NCBI GenBank assembly: GCA_900319985.1
Contig: ONQL01000021.1
Span: 1 to 22,344, forward strand
Source: an uncultured Methanobrevibacter sp.
GTDB lineage: Archaea; Methanobacteriota; Methanobacteria; Methanobacteriales; Methanobacteriaceae
Length of the DNA: 22,344 nt
Direction of reading: 5' to 3'
Shown: piece by piece, positions 14,570-21,856 of the stretch
Layout: each line of letters opens with the position of its first letter
Position numbering within the stretch: position 1 is the stretch's first letter
Translations under genes and position numbers: made by a program
Notes under the pieces: model-generated
Database searches by the model: none
The model's input: the letters and a program-made list of their open reading frames with translations, nothing else
What the model was told of the DNA's origin: nothing

Positions 14570-15049
14570 ATGAAAGGAACTGCATGGAAATTTGGAAATG
14601 ACATTGATACAGACATTATCGTTCCAGGAAGATATTTAATTTATACAGACGAAGAAAGATTATCCGAACATTGTATGGAAGGTTTGGATGCTGAATTCAA
14701 TGAAAAATGTAAAAAAGGAGATTTTATTGTAGCCGGAACAAACTTTGGATGTGGTTCTTCAAGAGAACATGCACCTATTGCTCTTAAAGGTGTTGGGGTG
14801 GCTGCAGTTATTGCAGAATCTTTTGCAAGAATCTTCTATAGGAACGCTACCAATGTTGGTGTACCTCTCCTCGAAGCTCCAGGTATTACAAAAATCGTGG
14901 AAGACGGAGATGAAATTGAAGTTGATATGGAAAAGGGATGTATTACATCCGCAAATGGAGAAACAATAACCTTTAAAAAATTACCTCCATTTATGTTAGA
15001 AATTTTAGAACAAGGTGGATTAATTGAGTACCTCAAAAACAAAAAATAA
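14570..15049 (+). CDS. leuD: 3-isopropylmalate dehydratase small subunit (LeuD)
   Basis: This 159-residue swivel-domain subunit closes the active site of the LeuC/LeuD enzyme. It has the typical MKGTAWKFGNDIDTD start, IIVPGRYLIY, AGTNFGCGSSREHAPIALKG and AVIAESFARIFYRNA blocks. The specificity loop reads YLIY (residues 22-25). In methanogens YL[VI]Y marks isopropylmalate isomerase, while YLRT marks homoaconitase, which supports the leucine assignment. An in-frame GTG at 14561 overlaps the leuC stop, but the ATG at 14570 is preferred because the GGAGTGA formed by the end of leuC lies five bases before it, exactly where a ribosome binding site belongs. The end of the gene overlaps leuB by 26 bases. 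Confidence 0.9.
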   Translation: MKGTAWKFGNDIDTDIIVPGRYLIYTDEERLSEHCMEGLDAEFNEKCKKGDFIVAGTNFGCGSSREHAPIALKGVGVAAVIAESFARIFYRNATNVGVPLLEAPGITKIVEDGDEIEVDMEKGCITSANGETITFKKLPPFMLEILEQGGLIEYLKNKK

Positions 15050-16031
15050 ATATCAGATTGCTGTTATTCCAGGTGATGGAATAGGTAAGGAAGTTATGGA
15101 AGCAACAATATCTGTATTGGATGAATTGGATATTGAATTTGATTATGTTTATGGAGAAGCCGGAGATGAATGCAGTGAAAGGAATGGAAATCCGCTTCCA
15201 GAAGAAACTTTAGATATCATCAGGAACTCAGATGCATGCTTATTTGGCGCTGCTGGTGAAACTGCCGCAGACGTTATTGTTAAAATACGCCAAGAAATGA
15301 AAATGTATGCAAATTTAAGACCTGTTAAAACTTATCCTAATACTAATGCATTATTTGATGATGTTGATTTTATGATTGTTCGTGAAAATACCGAAGGATT
15401 GTATATCGCTGATCAAGAAGAATTGACTGAAGATGGTGCTATCGCTAAACGTATTATTACAAGAAAAGCTGAAGAACGTATCATAGATTATGCATTCAAC
15501 TATGCAAAAGAAAATAATAAATCCAAAGTCACTGCAGTACACAAAGCCAATGTGCTTAAAAAAAGTGACGGATTATTTAAAGATGTGTTCTATGAAGTTG
15601 CTGAAAAATACCCTGAGATTGAAACCGAAGACTTTTATGTAGATGCAACAGCAATGTATCTTATTACACAACCACAAAACTTTGAAGTAATAGTAACTAC
15701 TAATTTATTTGGAGATATCTTATCCGATGAAGGCGCTGGACTCGTTGGAGGACTAGGATTAATACCATCAGCAAATATTGGAGAAAATGGAGCTTTATTT
15801 GAACCTGTTCATGGTTCCGCACCAGATATCGCAGGTGAAGGTAAGGCAAATCCAATAGCTATGATGCTTTCAGCAATTATGATGCTTAGATATATTGGCG
15901 AAAATGAAGAAGCGGACAGATTTGAGTCTGCAATTTTAAAAGTGCTTAATGAAGGAAAAACCTTAACAAGTGACCTAGGTGGTTCTGCAAGTACTCTAGA
16001 AGTAGCCAAAGTTGTTAAAGATTATTTATAA
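15024..16031 (+). CDS. leuB: 3-isopropylmalate dehydrogenase family (LeuB)
   Basis: A 335-residue beta-decarboxylating dehydrogenase that should convert 3-isopropylmalate to 2-oxoisocaproate with NAD. Seen: IAVIPGDGIGKEV (12-24), YANLRP with Arg99, RENTEGLY at 120-127, the catalytic Lys174 in HKANVLK, metal ligands in GDILSDEGAGL (Asp231, Asp235), and the NAD loop EPVHGSAPDIAG (260-271). The only start that keeps the full N-terminus is TTG at 15024, inside the leuD coding region and preceded by AGGTGGAT, so translation is coupled to leuD. AksF, the homologue used for coenzyme B synthesis, is an alternative that sequence reading alone cannot exclude; linkage to a YLIY-type leuD favours LeuB. 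Length is normal for archaeal members. Confidence 0.85.
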   Translation: MSTSKTKNKYQIAVIPGDGIGKEVMEATISVLDELDIEFDYVYGEAGDECSERNGNPLPEETLDIIRNSDACLFGAAGETAADVIVKIRQEMKMYANLRPVKTYPNTNALFDDVDFMIVRENTEGLYIADQEELTEDGAIAKRIITRKAEERIIDYAFNYAKENNKSKVTAVHKANVLKKSDGLFKDVFYEVAEKYPEIETEDFYVDATAMYLITQPQNFEVIVTTNLFGDILSDEGAGLVGGLGLIPSANIGENGALFEPVHGSAPDIAGEGKANPIAMMLSAIMMLRYIGENEEADRFESAILKVLNEGKTLTSDLGGSASTLEVAKVVKDYL

Positions 16032-16057
16032 TAAATAAAAAAATGGAGACGTTGAAT

Positions 16058-16168
16058 ATGAATTTTAAAAAATTAACCAAAATGCAATTTGCTGCACTCT
16101 TTATCATATTTATTATGGTATTAAGTGGGGTTGCTGGATTTTTACTTTATATATTCCAAGGATCTTAA
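16058..16168 (+). CDS. 36-residue single-helix membrane peptide
   Basis: A short open frame reading MNFKKLTKMQFAALFIIFIM and ending LLYIFQGS. A basic N-terminus (Lys4, Lys5, Lys8) leads into one hydrophobic helix of about 22 residues and a five-residue polar end, so an N-in membrane peptide is predicted. GGAG lies about eight bases before the ATG, and ribH follows 15 bases after the stop with its own ribosome binding site. Spacing, ribosome binding site and codon pattern fit a real gene of the leuC-mmp11 operon. I do not recognise a family. It may be a small subunit or regulator of a membrane enzyme, or a remnant; nothing in the sequence decides this. Confidence 0.65.
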   Translation: MNFKKLTKMQFAALFIIFIMVLSGVAGFLLYIFQGS

Positions 16169-16183
16169 AAAGGAGATGAAATA

Positions 16184-16600
16184 ATGGCAAAATATGAAAT
16201 TGCTGCAGTAGTAGCAGAATTTAATTACGACATAACACAGATGATGTTAGAATTAGCTAAAGCAGAAGCTAAAAATAGAGATTGTGAAATTACAAAAGTA
16301 GTTGCAGTTCCTGGCGTGTTTGATATGCCTCTTGTAATTAAAAAATTATTACAAAAAGGTGAATTTGACGCAATTATTACATTAGGCGCTGTAATTGAAG
16401 GCGCAACTGATCACGACCAAATCGTTGCACAACATGCTTCCCGTAAAATTGCTGACTTAGCATTAGAATATGACACACCAGTGGCTTTAGGAATAACTGG
16501 TCCTGGAATGACTAGAATGGATGCACACAGACGTGTTAAAAACGCAAAAAGTGCAGTTGAAGCAGCTATCAAAATGTGTGACAGATTAAAAGAAATCTAG
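16184..16600 (+). CDS. ribH: 6,7-dimethyl-8-ribityllumazine synthase (RibH)
   Basis: This 138-residue protein condenses 5-amino-6-ribitylaminouracil with 3,4-dihydroxy-2-butanone 4-phosphate to the lumazine precursor of riboflavin, and normally assembles into pentamers or 60-mer shells. Substrate-binding features are AEFNYDIT (Phe13, Asn14), VPGVFDMPL near 42-50, LGAVIEGATDHD with the conserved His77, and the C-terminal RMDAHRRVKNA with Arg116 and Arg117. The length and the absence of an N-terminal extension match archaeal RibH such as that of Methanocaldococcus. GGAGATGA stands five bases before the ATG. It belongs to the leuC operon, and mmp11 starts seven bases after it. Confidence 0.93.
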   Translation: MAKYEIAAVVAEFNYDITQMMLELAKAEAKNRDCEITKVVAVPGVFDMPLVIKKLLQKGEFDAIITLGAVIEGATDHDQIVAQHASRKIADLALEYDTPVALGITGPGMTRMDAHRRVKNAKSAVEAAIKMCDRLKEI

Positions 16601-16607
16601 TGATTAG

Positions 16608-17546
16608 ATGGAAATTCTTAAACCTGATGAACTAAAGGAAAAATTTACAGATCCATGGATTGCACCATATGAAAAAGTTTTAACTATGGTGGATGGAGAT
16701 AAAGTCGAAATTATCGAATATCATCCTTGCATCTCTGGATCTCACTGGTTATTAAACCAATATCGTAACAATTCTGAATTAATTGATTCTGCTTACCGTG
16801 ATGGAAACAAACATGTATATTCCTGTCATGTCGGTTGTGCACCACTTGACCTGAAAGCAAGTTTTAATGCTGCCGGAATAGATGAGATTGTTATTGATGG
16901 CGATGAAGTAAAAGTAACCCATGCCGGACTTGCAGGAGCTGGTGTTGGTGCCGGAATGTGCAGAGGAATGGGTGAAGGTGTTAAATACATCGAACTTATT
17001 GAAACTGGCGGAGGATCCAAGGTAGGAAAGGCTACTGTTGTAACTCCTAAACTTCAAAAAGTTGTTATCGGTATTGATGATACCGATACAAAAGATGCTG
17101 GAGCTACTTGGACAATGGCGCATAATTTGGGTGTGGAACTTGCCGGTGAAGGTTATGAATATTTAGACCATATTATTGTCCAGTTATATCCTCATAACCC
17201 TCATAAAACTCAAAATTGTGTATCTATTGCTCTTACATTTGCTGTTGAAGAATCCAAAAAAGAAGAATTGATTAACAGAGTTATTGAAATTCTCAAAAGG
17301 GATACCTTATCTGATAAAACAGCTATTGCTATTTTAGAAGGTCTCGACATTCCTGAAAAATTAAGGAAATATTCAATAGCAACCAAATCTGGAATGATGG
17401 ATGTTGAAACTGCAGAAGCAACTGCAAAAGAATTAAACATTCAATTAATTGCGGTGACTGGTGAACAAGGAAAAGTTGGCGCTTTAGCGGCACTTGGACT
17501 TTACAACGATGTTGAAGAAGCAGTAAAAGCTTATGAAAAAAAATAA
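16608..17546 (+). CDS. mmp11: Methanogenesis marker protein 11
   Basis: A 312-residue protein I recognise as the marker 11 family (TIGR03280), found almost only in methanogens and with no proven function that I know of. Notable stretches: EYHPCISGSHWLLNQYR (37-53), CHVGCAPLDLKASF (73-86) with Cys73 and Cys77, a Gly-rich AGLAGAGVGAGMCRGMGEG (106-124), and IGIDDTDTKDAGATW (154-168). The GIDDTD motif is shared with TiaS, the tRNA-Ile agmatidine synthetase, where it helps bind nucleotide, so an ATP-dependent role is possible. The C-terminal third has TGEQGKVGALAALG (284-297). GTGAT lies just before the ATG, and the gene follows ribH at seven bases. The operon ends after it at a strong palindrome. 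Confidence 0.85.
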   Translation: MEILKPDELKEKFTDPWIAPYEKVLTMVDGDKVEIIEYHPCISGSHWLLNQYRNNSELIDSAYRDGNKHVYSCHVGCAPLDLKASFNAAGIDEIVIDGDEVKVTHAGLAGAGVGAGMCRGMGEGVKYIELIETGGGSKVGKATVVTPKLQKVVIGIDDTDTKDAGATWTMAHNLGVELAGEGYEYLDHIIVQLYPHNPHKTQNCVSIALTFAVEESKKEELINRVIEILKRDTLSDKTAIAILEGLDIPEKLRKYSIATKSGMMDVETAEATAKELNIQLIAVTGEQGKVGALAALGLYNDVEEAVKAYEKK

Positions 17547-17583
17547 TCTAAGAATATATTCTTAGATTTCTTACTATTTTTTT
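17545..17583. terminator. Bidirectional terminator: perfect 24-base palindrome flanked by T runs
   Basis: Bases 17545-17556 (AATCTAAGAATA) and 17557-17568 are exact reverse complements. On the plus strand the palindrome is followed by T7 (17577-17583). On the minus strand it is followed within a few bases by T8 (A8 at 17536-17543, inside the end of mmp11). It sits exactly between the converging mmp11 and GT2 genes and overlaps the mmp11 stop codon, so it can end both transcripts. Confidence 0.7.
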
Positions 17584-19282
17584 AATTTACAGGACCAAAA
17601 TTCAAGAAACTGCCCTGACTATTTCTTACAAAATATTTATTCGAAGTATAATTTGAATCTTTAAATATTATCTTTATTTCAGAATTATCCTGTGAAAATG
17701 TGGTATTTTTAGGACTGGTCAACGTTCCTATGATTTCACCGCCAACACTAACAGAGTAAGATGAATTGTCTCTAAATACACCTGATGAATTAGTTACTGA
17801 TACATTATTTAAAAAGACTTCAAAGCTTGAAGAATGTCTATCCTTTGAATTAATAATGAACTTCTCACTAAATGATACATTCTTATTTACTTTATTCTGG
17901 GTAACAATGGCCTGATTAAATACTTCATTTAAACGACTGTTTTGAATGACATAGCCTGTTTCAACGCCTAGTTGTTTTCTGGCATCAAGAGGCAGTCTGA
18001 TAATATAACCTTCCCCGCTTCTAGAGTCATTAACAACATACTTCGCATCCCCAATTTGAATTGTATCATTTATTTTGACACCCAACGTCATCATTGCCTC
18101 AGAAGGCATGCGAATTTGATTAGATTCATTTTCAACAGCTACATCAACTGTAAATGGACCCCTAACAGAAATTGAATTATCTGACGGGGAATTATCCGCA
18201 TAAATTATTAAATTTCTTGAGTTCGGTTCAATTGACAGCACACCATTTTCAAAGTGAGCCGCACCAATGAATGTTGAAATCATTAACAGCAGTACTATTA
18301 TCGAAATAATCAGAGGAAAATGAATTTTAATAAAAGACTTGAATAAATTTTTTCCGGGATTCTTTCTAAACATTACAATGGATTTTACAATGACTTTAAT
18401 AATATAATAAATTGAAATAATCAAACCTGCAGTTGAAATTATAACACCGACTGCAAGAGGAACCATTTTTACAAAAAATACTGTAAATAATCCTAAAGTA
18501 ATTAAAGATAAGCCAACAATAGACATACGAATAAAATAACCAATTTCATCAATCATGACAACTCTACCGTACTTGTTAGCACGGCTTATAATTGTTCTGA
18601 CAACTTCATTAGCCATCATATTTAAATCAGAAAGCGGAGACATATCATGCTCTATTTCACCGATGTCAACTTCCATGATGGAAATTCCAAGCACATCGGC
18701 ATCAATAACGATTCCTACATCCACACCATAATCCTTTTCAAAATTAATCTTTTTCAATGTTTCTTTACGTGCCGCAAACTGACCGCTTAATGGCTGCTCA
18801 AAGGAAATTTCTGGGAAAAAGAAATTAAGCAACGGTTTGGCTGTAAGCTCCGTTACACGTCCACTAGCACGTGAAAATTTAGTTTTAGTGATTTCAGCTT
18901 TTCCAAGCAAAATTGGCATAATCATAGATTCAACTTTTTTAGAAGTTAAATTATAAATATCTGCATCAATAAATGCAATAATATCGCAATTAACTTCCTT
19001 ATAACCAGTGTACAAAGCTTCACCCTTACCCTTATTAGTTTCATGATTGATAACAATAGCTCCGGCATTAATAGCTTCATTTTCAGTATTATCTGTTGAT
19101 CCATCATTAACGACAATGATTTCATCAACAAACGACACCTCTTTAATCACATTAACCACTTTTGCTACAGTATCCTCCTCATTATATGCAGGAATAATCA
19201 CTGAAACCTTTTGATATTTTTTGGATTTTCCGGATTTCATACCAGCAAGTAAAAATGCGATGATTACTAAAAACCAATACAA
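17582..19282 (-). CDS. Membrane GT2 glycosyltransferase with exported C-terminal domain
   Basis: A 566-residue protein. After a short hydrophobic N-terminus (2-14) comes a GT2 domain resembling dolichyl-phosphate hexose or glucosyl-3-phosphoglycerate synthases: VSVIIPAYNEED (26-37), VVNDGSTDNTE (57-67), NKGKGEAL (83-90) and the metal site DAD at 106-108. Hydrophobic helices follow at about 252-272, 274-297 and 322-342. The last 220 residues have nine N-x-S/T sequons and no catalytic motif, as expected for a glycosylated domain outside the membrane. Inside it a motif occurs twice, IRMPSEAMMTLGVK (390-403) and IRLPLDARKQLGVE (428-441). The start is TTG at 19282, strongly supported by AGGTGA six bases upstream. 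Domain order suggests a GT-coupled surface role; the substrate is unknown. Confidence 0.82.
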   Translation of the reverse strand: MYWFLVIIAFLLAGMKSGKSKKYQKVSVIIPAYNEEDTVAKVVNVIKEVSFVDEIIVVNDGSTDNTENEAINAGAIVINHETNKGKGEALYTGYKEVNCDIIAFIDADIYNLTSKKVESMIMPILLGKAEITKTKFSRASGRVTELTAKPLLNFFFPEISFEQPLSGQFAARKETLKKINFEKDYGVDVGIVIDADVLGISIMEVDIGEIEHDMSPLSDLNMMANEVVRTIISRANKYGRVVMIDEIGYFIRMSIVGLSLITLGLFTVFFVKMVPLAVGVIISTAGLIISIYYIIKVIVKSIVMFRKNPGKNLFKSFIKIHFPLIISIIVLLLMISTFIGAAHFENGVLSIEPNSRNLIIYADNSPSDNSISVRGPFTVDVAVENESNQIRMPSEAMMTLGVKINDTIQIGDAKYVVNDSRSGEGYIIRLPLDARKQLGVETGYVIQNSRLNEVFNQAIVTQNKVNKNVSFSEKFIINSKDRHSSSFEVFLNNVSVTNSSGVFRDNSSYSVSVGGEIIGTLTSPKNTTFSQDNSEIKIIFKDSNYTSNKYFVRNSQGSFLNFGPVN

Positions 19283-19330
19283 TTACGTTCACCTGAAAAT
19301 TTAATTATTTATAAATATGTTATTTAAGTA

Positions 19331-19340
19331 CTATAAATAT
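19331..19340 (-). promoter_or_regulatory. Probable TATA box of the membrane GT2 gene
   Basis: The reverse strand contains ATATTTATAG about 50 bases before the TTG start, allowing a leader of about 25 bases that includes AGGTGA. A second AT-rich match nearer the gene (about 19310-19318) would leave too little leader for that site. The 191 bases between the divergent GT2 and tex genes hold nothing else that I can identify. Confidence 0.35.
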
Positions 19341-19473
19341 TATCAATTTTTAACAAAAATTATAATAATGAAAAAGGTTAAAATAAATCTATAAACTTAT
19401 TTAATAATAGAATTAAAGCTTTTAAAGTCTTGATTTTTAATTTAAAAAGTAAAATTCAAACTAAACTTATTTT

Positions 19474-21639
19474 ATGGATAGTAATTTAATGATAGTTGAC
19501 ACGCTCCAAAATGAATTAAATTTAGCCAATTGGCAAGTTGAAAAAGTAATCAAACTGATTGATGATGGCAATACAATACCATTTATTGCAAGATACCGAA
19601 AAGATGTTACCGGTTCGCTAAATGACGAGACACTGAGAAAATTTGATGAAAGGTTGAAGTATCTCAGAAACCTGGAAGACAAAAAAGAAAAAGTCATTAA
19701 AAGAATTGAAGAGCTTGAAAAACTCGACGATGAGTTGAAAGCAAAAATCATGAATGCGAAAACCTTAGTTGAACTTGATGATTTATACAGACCCTACAAA
19801 AGTAAAAAACGTACACGAGCAACCGTTGCACGTGAAAAGGGTCTTGACCCATTGGCTCAAATAATTTTAGCCCAAGAAGTTAAACAAAGTGTTAAAAAAA
19901 TAGCTGAAAAGTATATTGACCCTGAAAAAGAAGTAAATTCAGCTGAAGATGCAATAAATGGAGCAAAAGACATTATTGCAGAAATCATTTCAGACAATTC
20001 TGAATTTCGAAAAAAAATCAGGCAAAATACTTTCTACACTGGTCAAATCGAAACAAAAGCCAAAGACAAGGATTCAACTTCAGAATATGAGCTTTACTAC
20101 AATTATAGTGAGGATGTCAGAAGAATACCTCCACATAGAATTCTGGCAATCAACAGAGCCGAAAAAGAGGGAATAATCAAGGGAAAAATAGTCTGTGAAG
20201 TTGATGAAATCATAAAATATCTAAACAGACATATGCTAAAAAACATTTCAAGCATTCCTGAAAAAATCGAATATAACAAGTATACAACACCAATCATCAA
20301 GGAATCTGTTGAAGATTCCTATAAAAGACTGATTTCACCGGCTATTGAGAGGGAAATCAGAAATTTTCTAACGGAAAAGGCCGAAGAGAAATCAATTAAG
20401 GTATTTGCTAAAAACCTAAATCAATTGCTGATGGAAAGCCCTCTTGTTGGAAAAACCATTTTGGGTTGGGACCCTGCTTTTAGAACCGGCTGTAAACTTG
20501 CAATCATTGACGAAACAGGTAAAGTTTTAGATACAGCTTTGATTTTTCCAACTGAACCACAAAATAAAGTCACAGAATCAATTAAAACCGTTCGTGGACT
20601 GATTGACAAATACAACATTAATGTAATTGCAATCGGGAACGGTACAGCTTCAAGGGAATCAGAACAAATCGTGTCTGAAATAATTAAAGGAACCAGCGTT
20701 GAATACATCATAGTTAACGAAGCTGGAGCTTCTGTCTATTCAGCTTCAAAGTTAGCAGATGAGGAATTTCCAGATTTTTCAGAAGGTGAGCGCAGTGCCG
20801 TTTCTATCGCAAGAAGACTACAGGATCCATTGGCGGAACTTGTTAAAATTGATCCAAAATCCATTGGAGTTGGTCAATACCAGCATGACATGAATCAAAA
20901 GCAGCTGTCCGAGTCTTTAGGTGGAGTCGTTGAAAAGGTGGTTAATGAAGTTGGAGTGGACCTGAATACCGCTTCCGTGAGCCTACTCAATTACGTATCC
21001 GGAATTGGAAACACAACCGCAAAAAACATTATTACCTACAGGCAGGAAAATGGAAGCTTTAACAATAGAAAGGAATTACTGAATGTTAAAAAGCTTGGTA
21101 AAAAAACCTTTGAGCAATGTGCCGGATTCGTGAAAATAGACAATCCTGAATATCCTCTGGACAACACTACAATACATCCCGAATCATATGATGTGACATT
21201 TAAACTGTTGAAAAAGCTAAATTATTCAGCTGAAGACATTGGAAAATCAAATCTAAAGTTGGACAATATCAATGTAGAAGAAATATCTGAAGAACTGGAT
21301 ATCGGAACTGAAACATTGAAAGACATCATAAAAGAACTTAAAAAACCTGGCCGTGACCCTCGTGAGGATATGCCAAAACCTATTTTAAGGAAAAATGTCC
21401 TGACTTTAGAGGACCTGGAAATTGGAATGATAATGCAGGGAACCGTTAGAAACATTGTTGATTTTGGTGCATTTGTCGATATCGGTGTTCATCAGGACGG
21501 TCTGGTCCATATTTCACAACTAGCGGATAAATTTGTAAAGCATCCTCTCGACATTGTTAGTGTTGGAGATATTGTTGACGTGAAGGTTTTAGATGTGGAT
21601 GTCAAAAGAAAAAGGATTAATTTATCTATGATTATATAG
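19474..21639 (+). CDS. Tex family transcription accessory protein (S1 RNA-binding)
   Basis: A 721-residue cytoplasmic protein with the full Tex architecture: helical N-terminal core (IPFIARYRKDVTGSLNDE near 35-52, ELDDLYRPYKSKKRTRA near 100-116), a YqgF/RNase H-like domain starting LGWDPAFRTGCKLAIID (about 330-346), a helix-hairpin-helix region (LLNYVSGIGNTTAKNIITYR near 504-523) and a C-terminal S1 domain (GMIMQGTVRNIVDFGAFVDI, 651-670, to about 719). Tex binds nucleic acid and is linked to transcription in bacteria; its precise role is unsettled, and Spt6 is the eukaryotic relative. Slightly shorter than bacterial Tex (about 770). Tex is widespread in bacteria and patchy in archaea, so old transfer is plausible. 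No clear ribosome binding site precedes ATG 19474; ATG 19489 after GGATAG is an alternative. Confidence 0.9.
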   Translation: MDSNLMIVDTLQNELNLANWQVEKVIKLIDDGNTIPFIARYRKDVTGSLNDETLRKFDERLKYLRNLEDKKEKVIKRIEELEKLDDELKAKIMNAKTLVELDDLYRPYKSKKRTRATVAREKGLDPLAQIILAQEVKQSVKKIAEKYIDPEKEVNSAEDAINGAKDIIAEIISDNSEFRKKIRQNTFYTGQIETKAKDKDSTSEYELYYNYSEDVRRIPPHRILAINRAEKEGIIKGKIVCEVDEIIKYLNRHMLKNISSIPEKIEYNKYTTPIIKESVEDSYKRLISPAIEREIRNFLTEKAEEKSIKVFAKNLNQLLMESPLVGKTILGWDPAFRTGCKLAIIDETGKVLDTALIFPTEPQNKVTESIKTVRGLIDKYNINVIAIGNGTASRESEQIVSEIIKGTSVEYIIVNEAGASVYSASKLADEEFPDFSEGERSAVSIARRLQDPLAELVKIDPKSIGVGQYQHDMNQKQLSESLGGVVEKVVNEVGVDLNTASVSLLNYVSGIGNTTAKNIITYRQENGSFNNRKELLNVKKLGKKTFEQCAGFVKIDNPEYPLDNTTIHPESYDVTFKLLKKLNYSAEDIGKSNLKLDNINVEEISEELDIGTETLKDIIKELKKPGRDPREDMPKPILRKNVLTLEDLEIGMIMQGTVRNIVDFGAFVDIGVHQDGLVHISQLADKFVKHPLDIVSVGDIVDVKVLDVDVKRKRINLSMII

Positions 21640-21640
21640 A

Positions 21641-21658
21641 ATTTTATTCTGTTTTTTC
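21641..21658 (+). terminator. Oligo-T terminator after tex
   Basis: Just behind the TAG stop the sequence runs ATTTTATTCTGTTTTTTC, with a T6 tract at 21652-21657 and no evident hairpin. It fits an archaeal U-tract terminator and lies about 200 bases before purE. Confidence 0.4.
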
Positions 21659-21707
21659 TTGACTTAAAATAGTGTAACGTTTATAAATTTACATATTTAT
21701 TGATTTT

Positions 21708-21720
21708 TTTACATTGTAAA
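21708..21720. promoter_or_regulatory. Inverted repeat TTTACA-T-TGTAAA upstream of purE
   Basis: A 13-base perfect dyad about 90 bases before the purE TATA box. Together with the similar dyad at 21810-21826 it may be a regulator binding site. Short dyads are frequent in such AT-rich DNA, so the confidence is low. Confidence 0.3.
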
Positions 21721-21796
21721 TATTATAATCACCTGTGAATTTTACAAAATAAGATAAATTATTAGAACATAACATCAAATATGAAAACTTAAAAAA

Positions 21797-21804
21797 TTTA
21801 TAAA
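21797..21804 (+). promoter_or_regulatory. TATA box of purE
   Basis: TTTATAAA preceded by six A residues that could be a BRE. The expected start is near 21825, leaving a leader of about 30 bases with AAGGGAT before the purE ATG. The box overlaps no coding region. Confidence 0.5.
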
Positions 21805-21809
21805 TGACT

Positions 21810-21826
21810 TACAATAAAATATTGTA
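21810..21826. promoter_or_regulatory. Inverted repeat TACAAT-N5-ATTGTA at the purE transcription start
   Basis: Exact six-base half sites separated by AAAAT, lying between the TATA box and the predicted transcription start of purE. A dyad in this position is where archaeal repressors commonly bind. The regulator is not known from the window. Confidence 0.4.
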
Positions 21827-21856
21827 TATTTATTATTAATAAGAAGGGATTTTTGA

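Noticed and set aside
14745..14969. 74-codon second frame inside leuD
   Set aside because: Lys- and Leu-rich out-of-frame translation of a conserved gene, with no homology visible.
13320..16031. Assignment of the operon to coenzyme B synthesis (aksD, aksE, aksF)
   Set aside because: The YLIY loop in the small subunit and the LeuC-like N-terminal half of the large subunit favour isopropylmalate; kept only as an alternative.
16779..17123. 114-codon frame antisense to mmp11
   Set aside because: Ser/Phe/Asn-rich antisense shadow of a conserved methanogen gene; no ribosome binding site.
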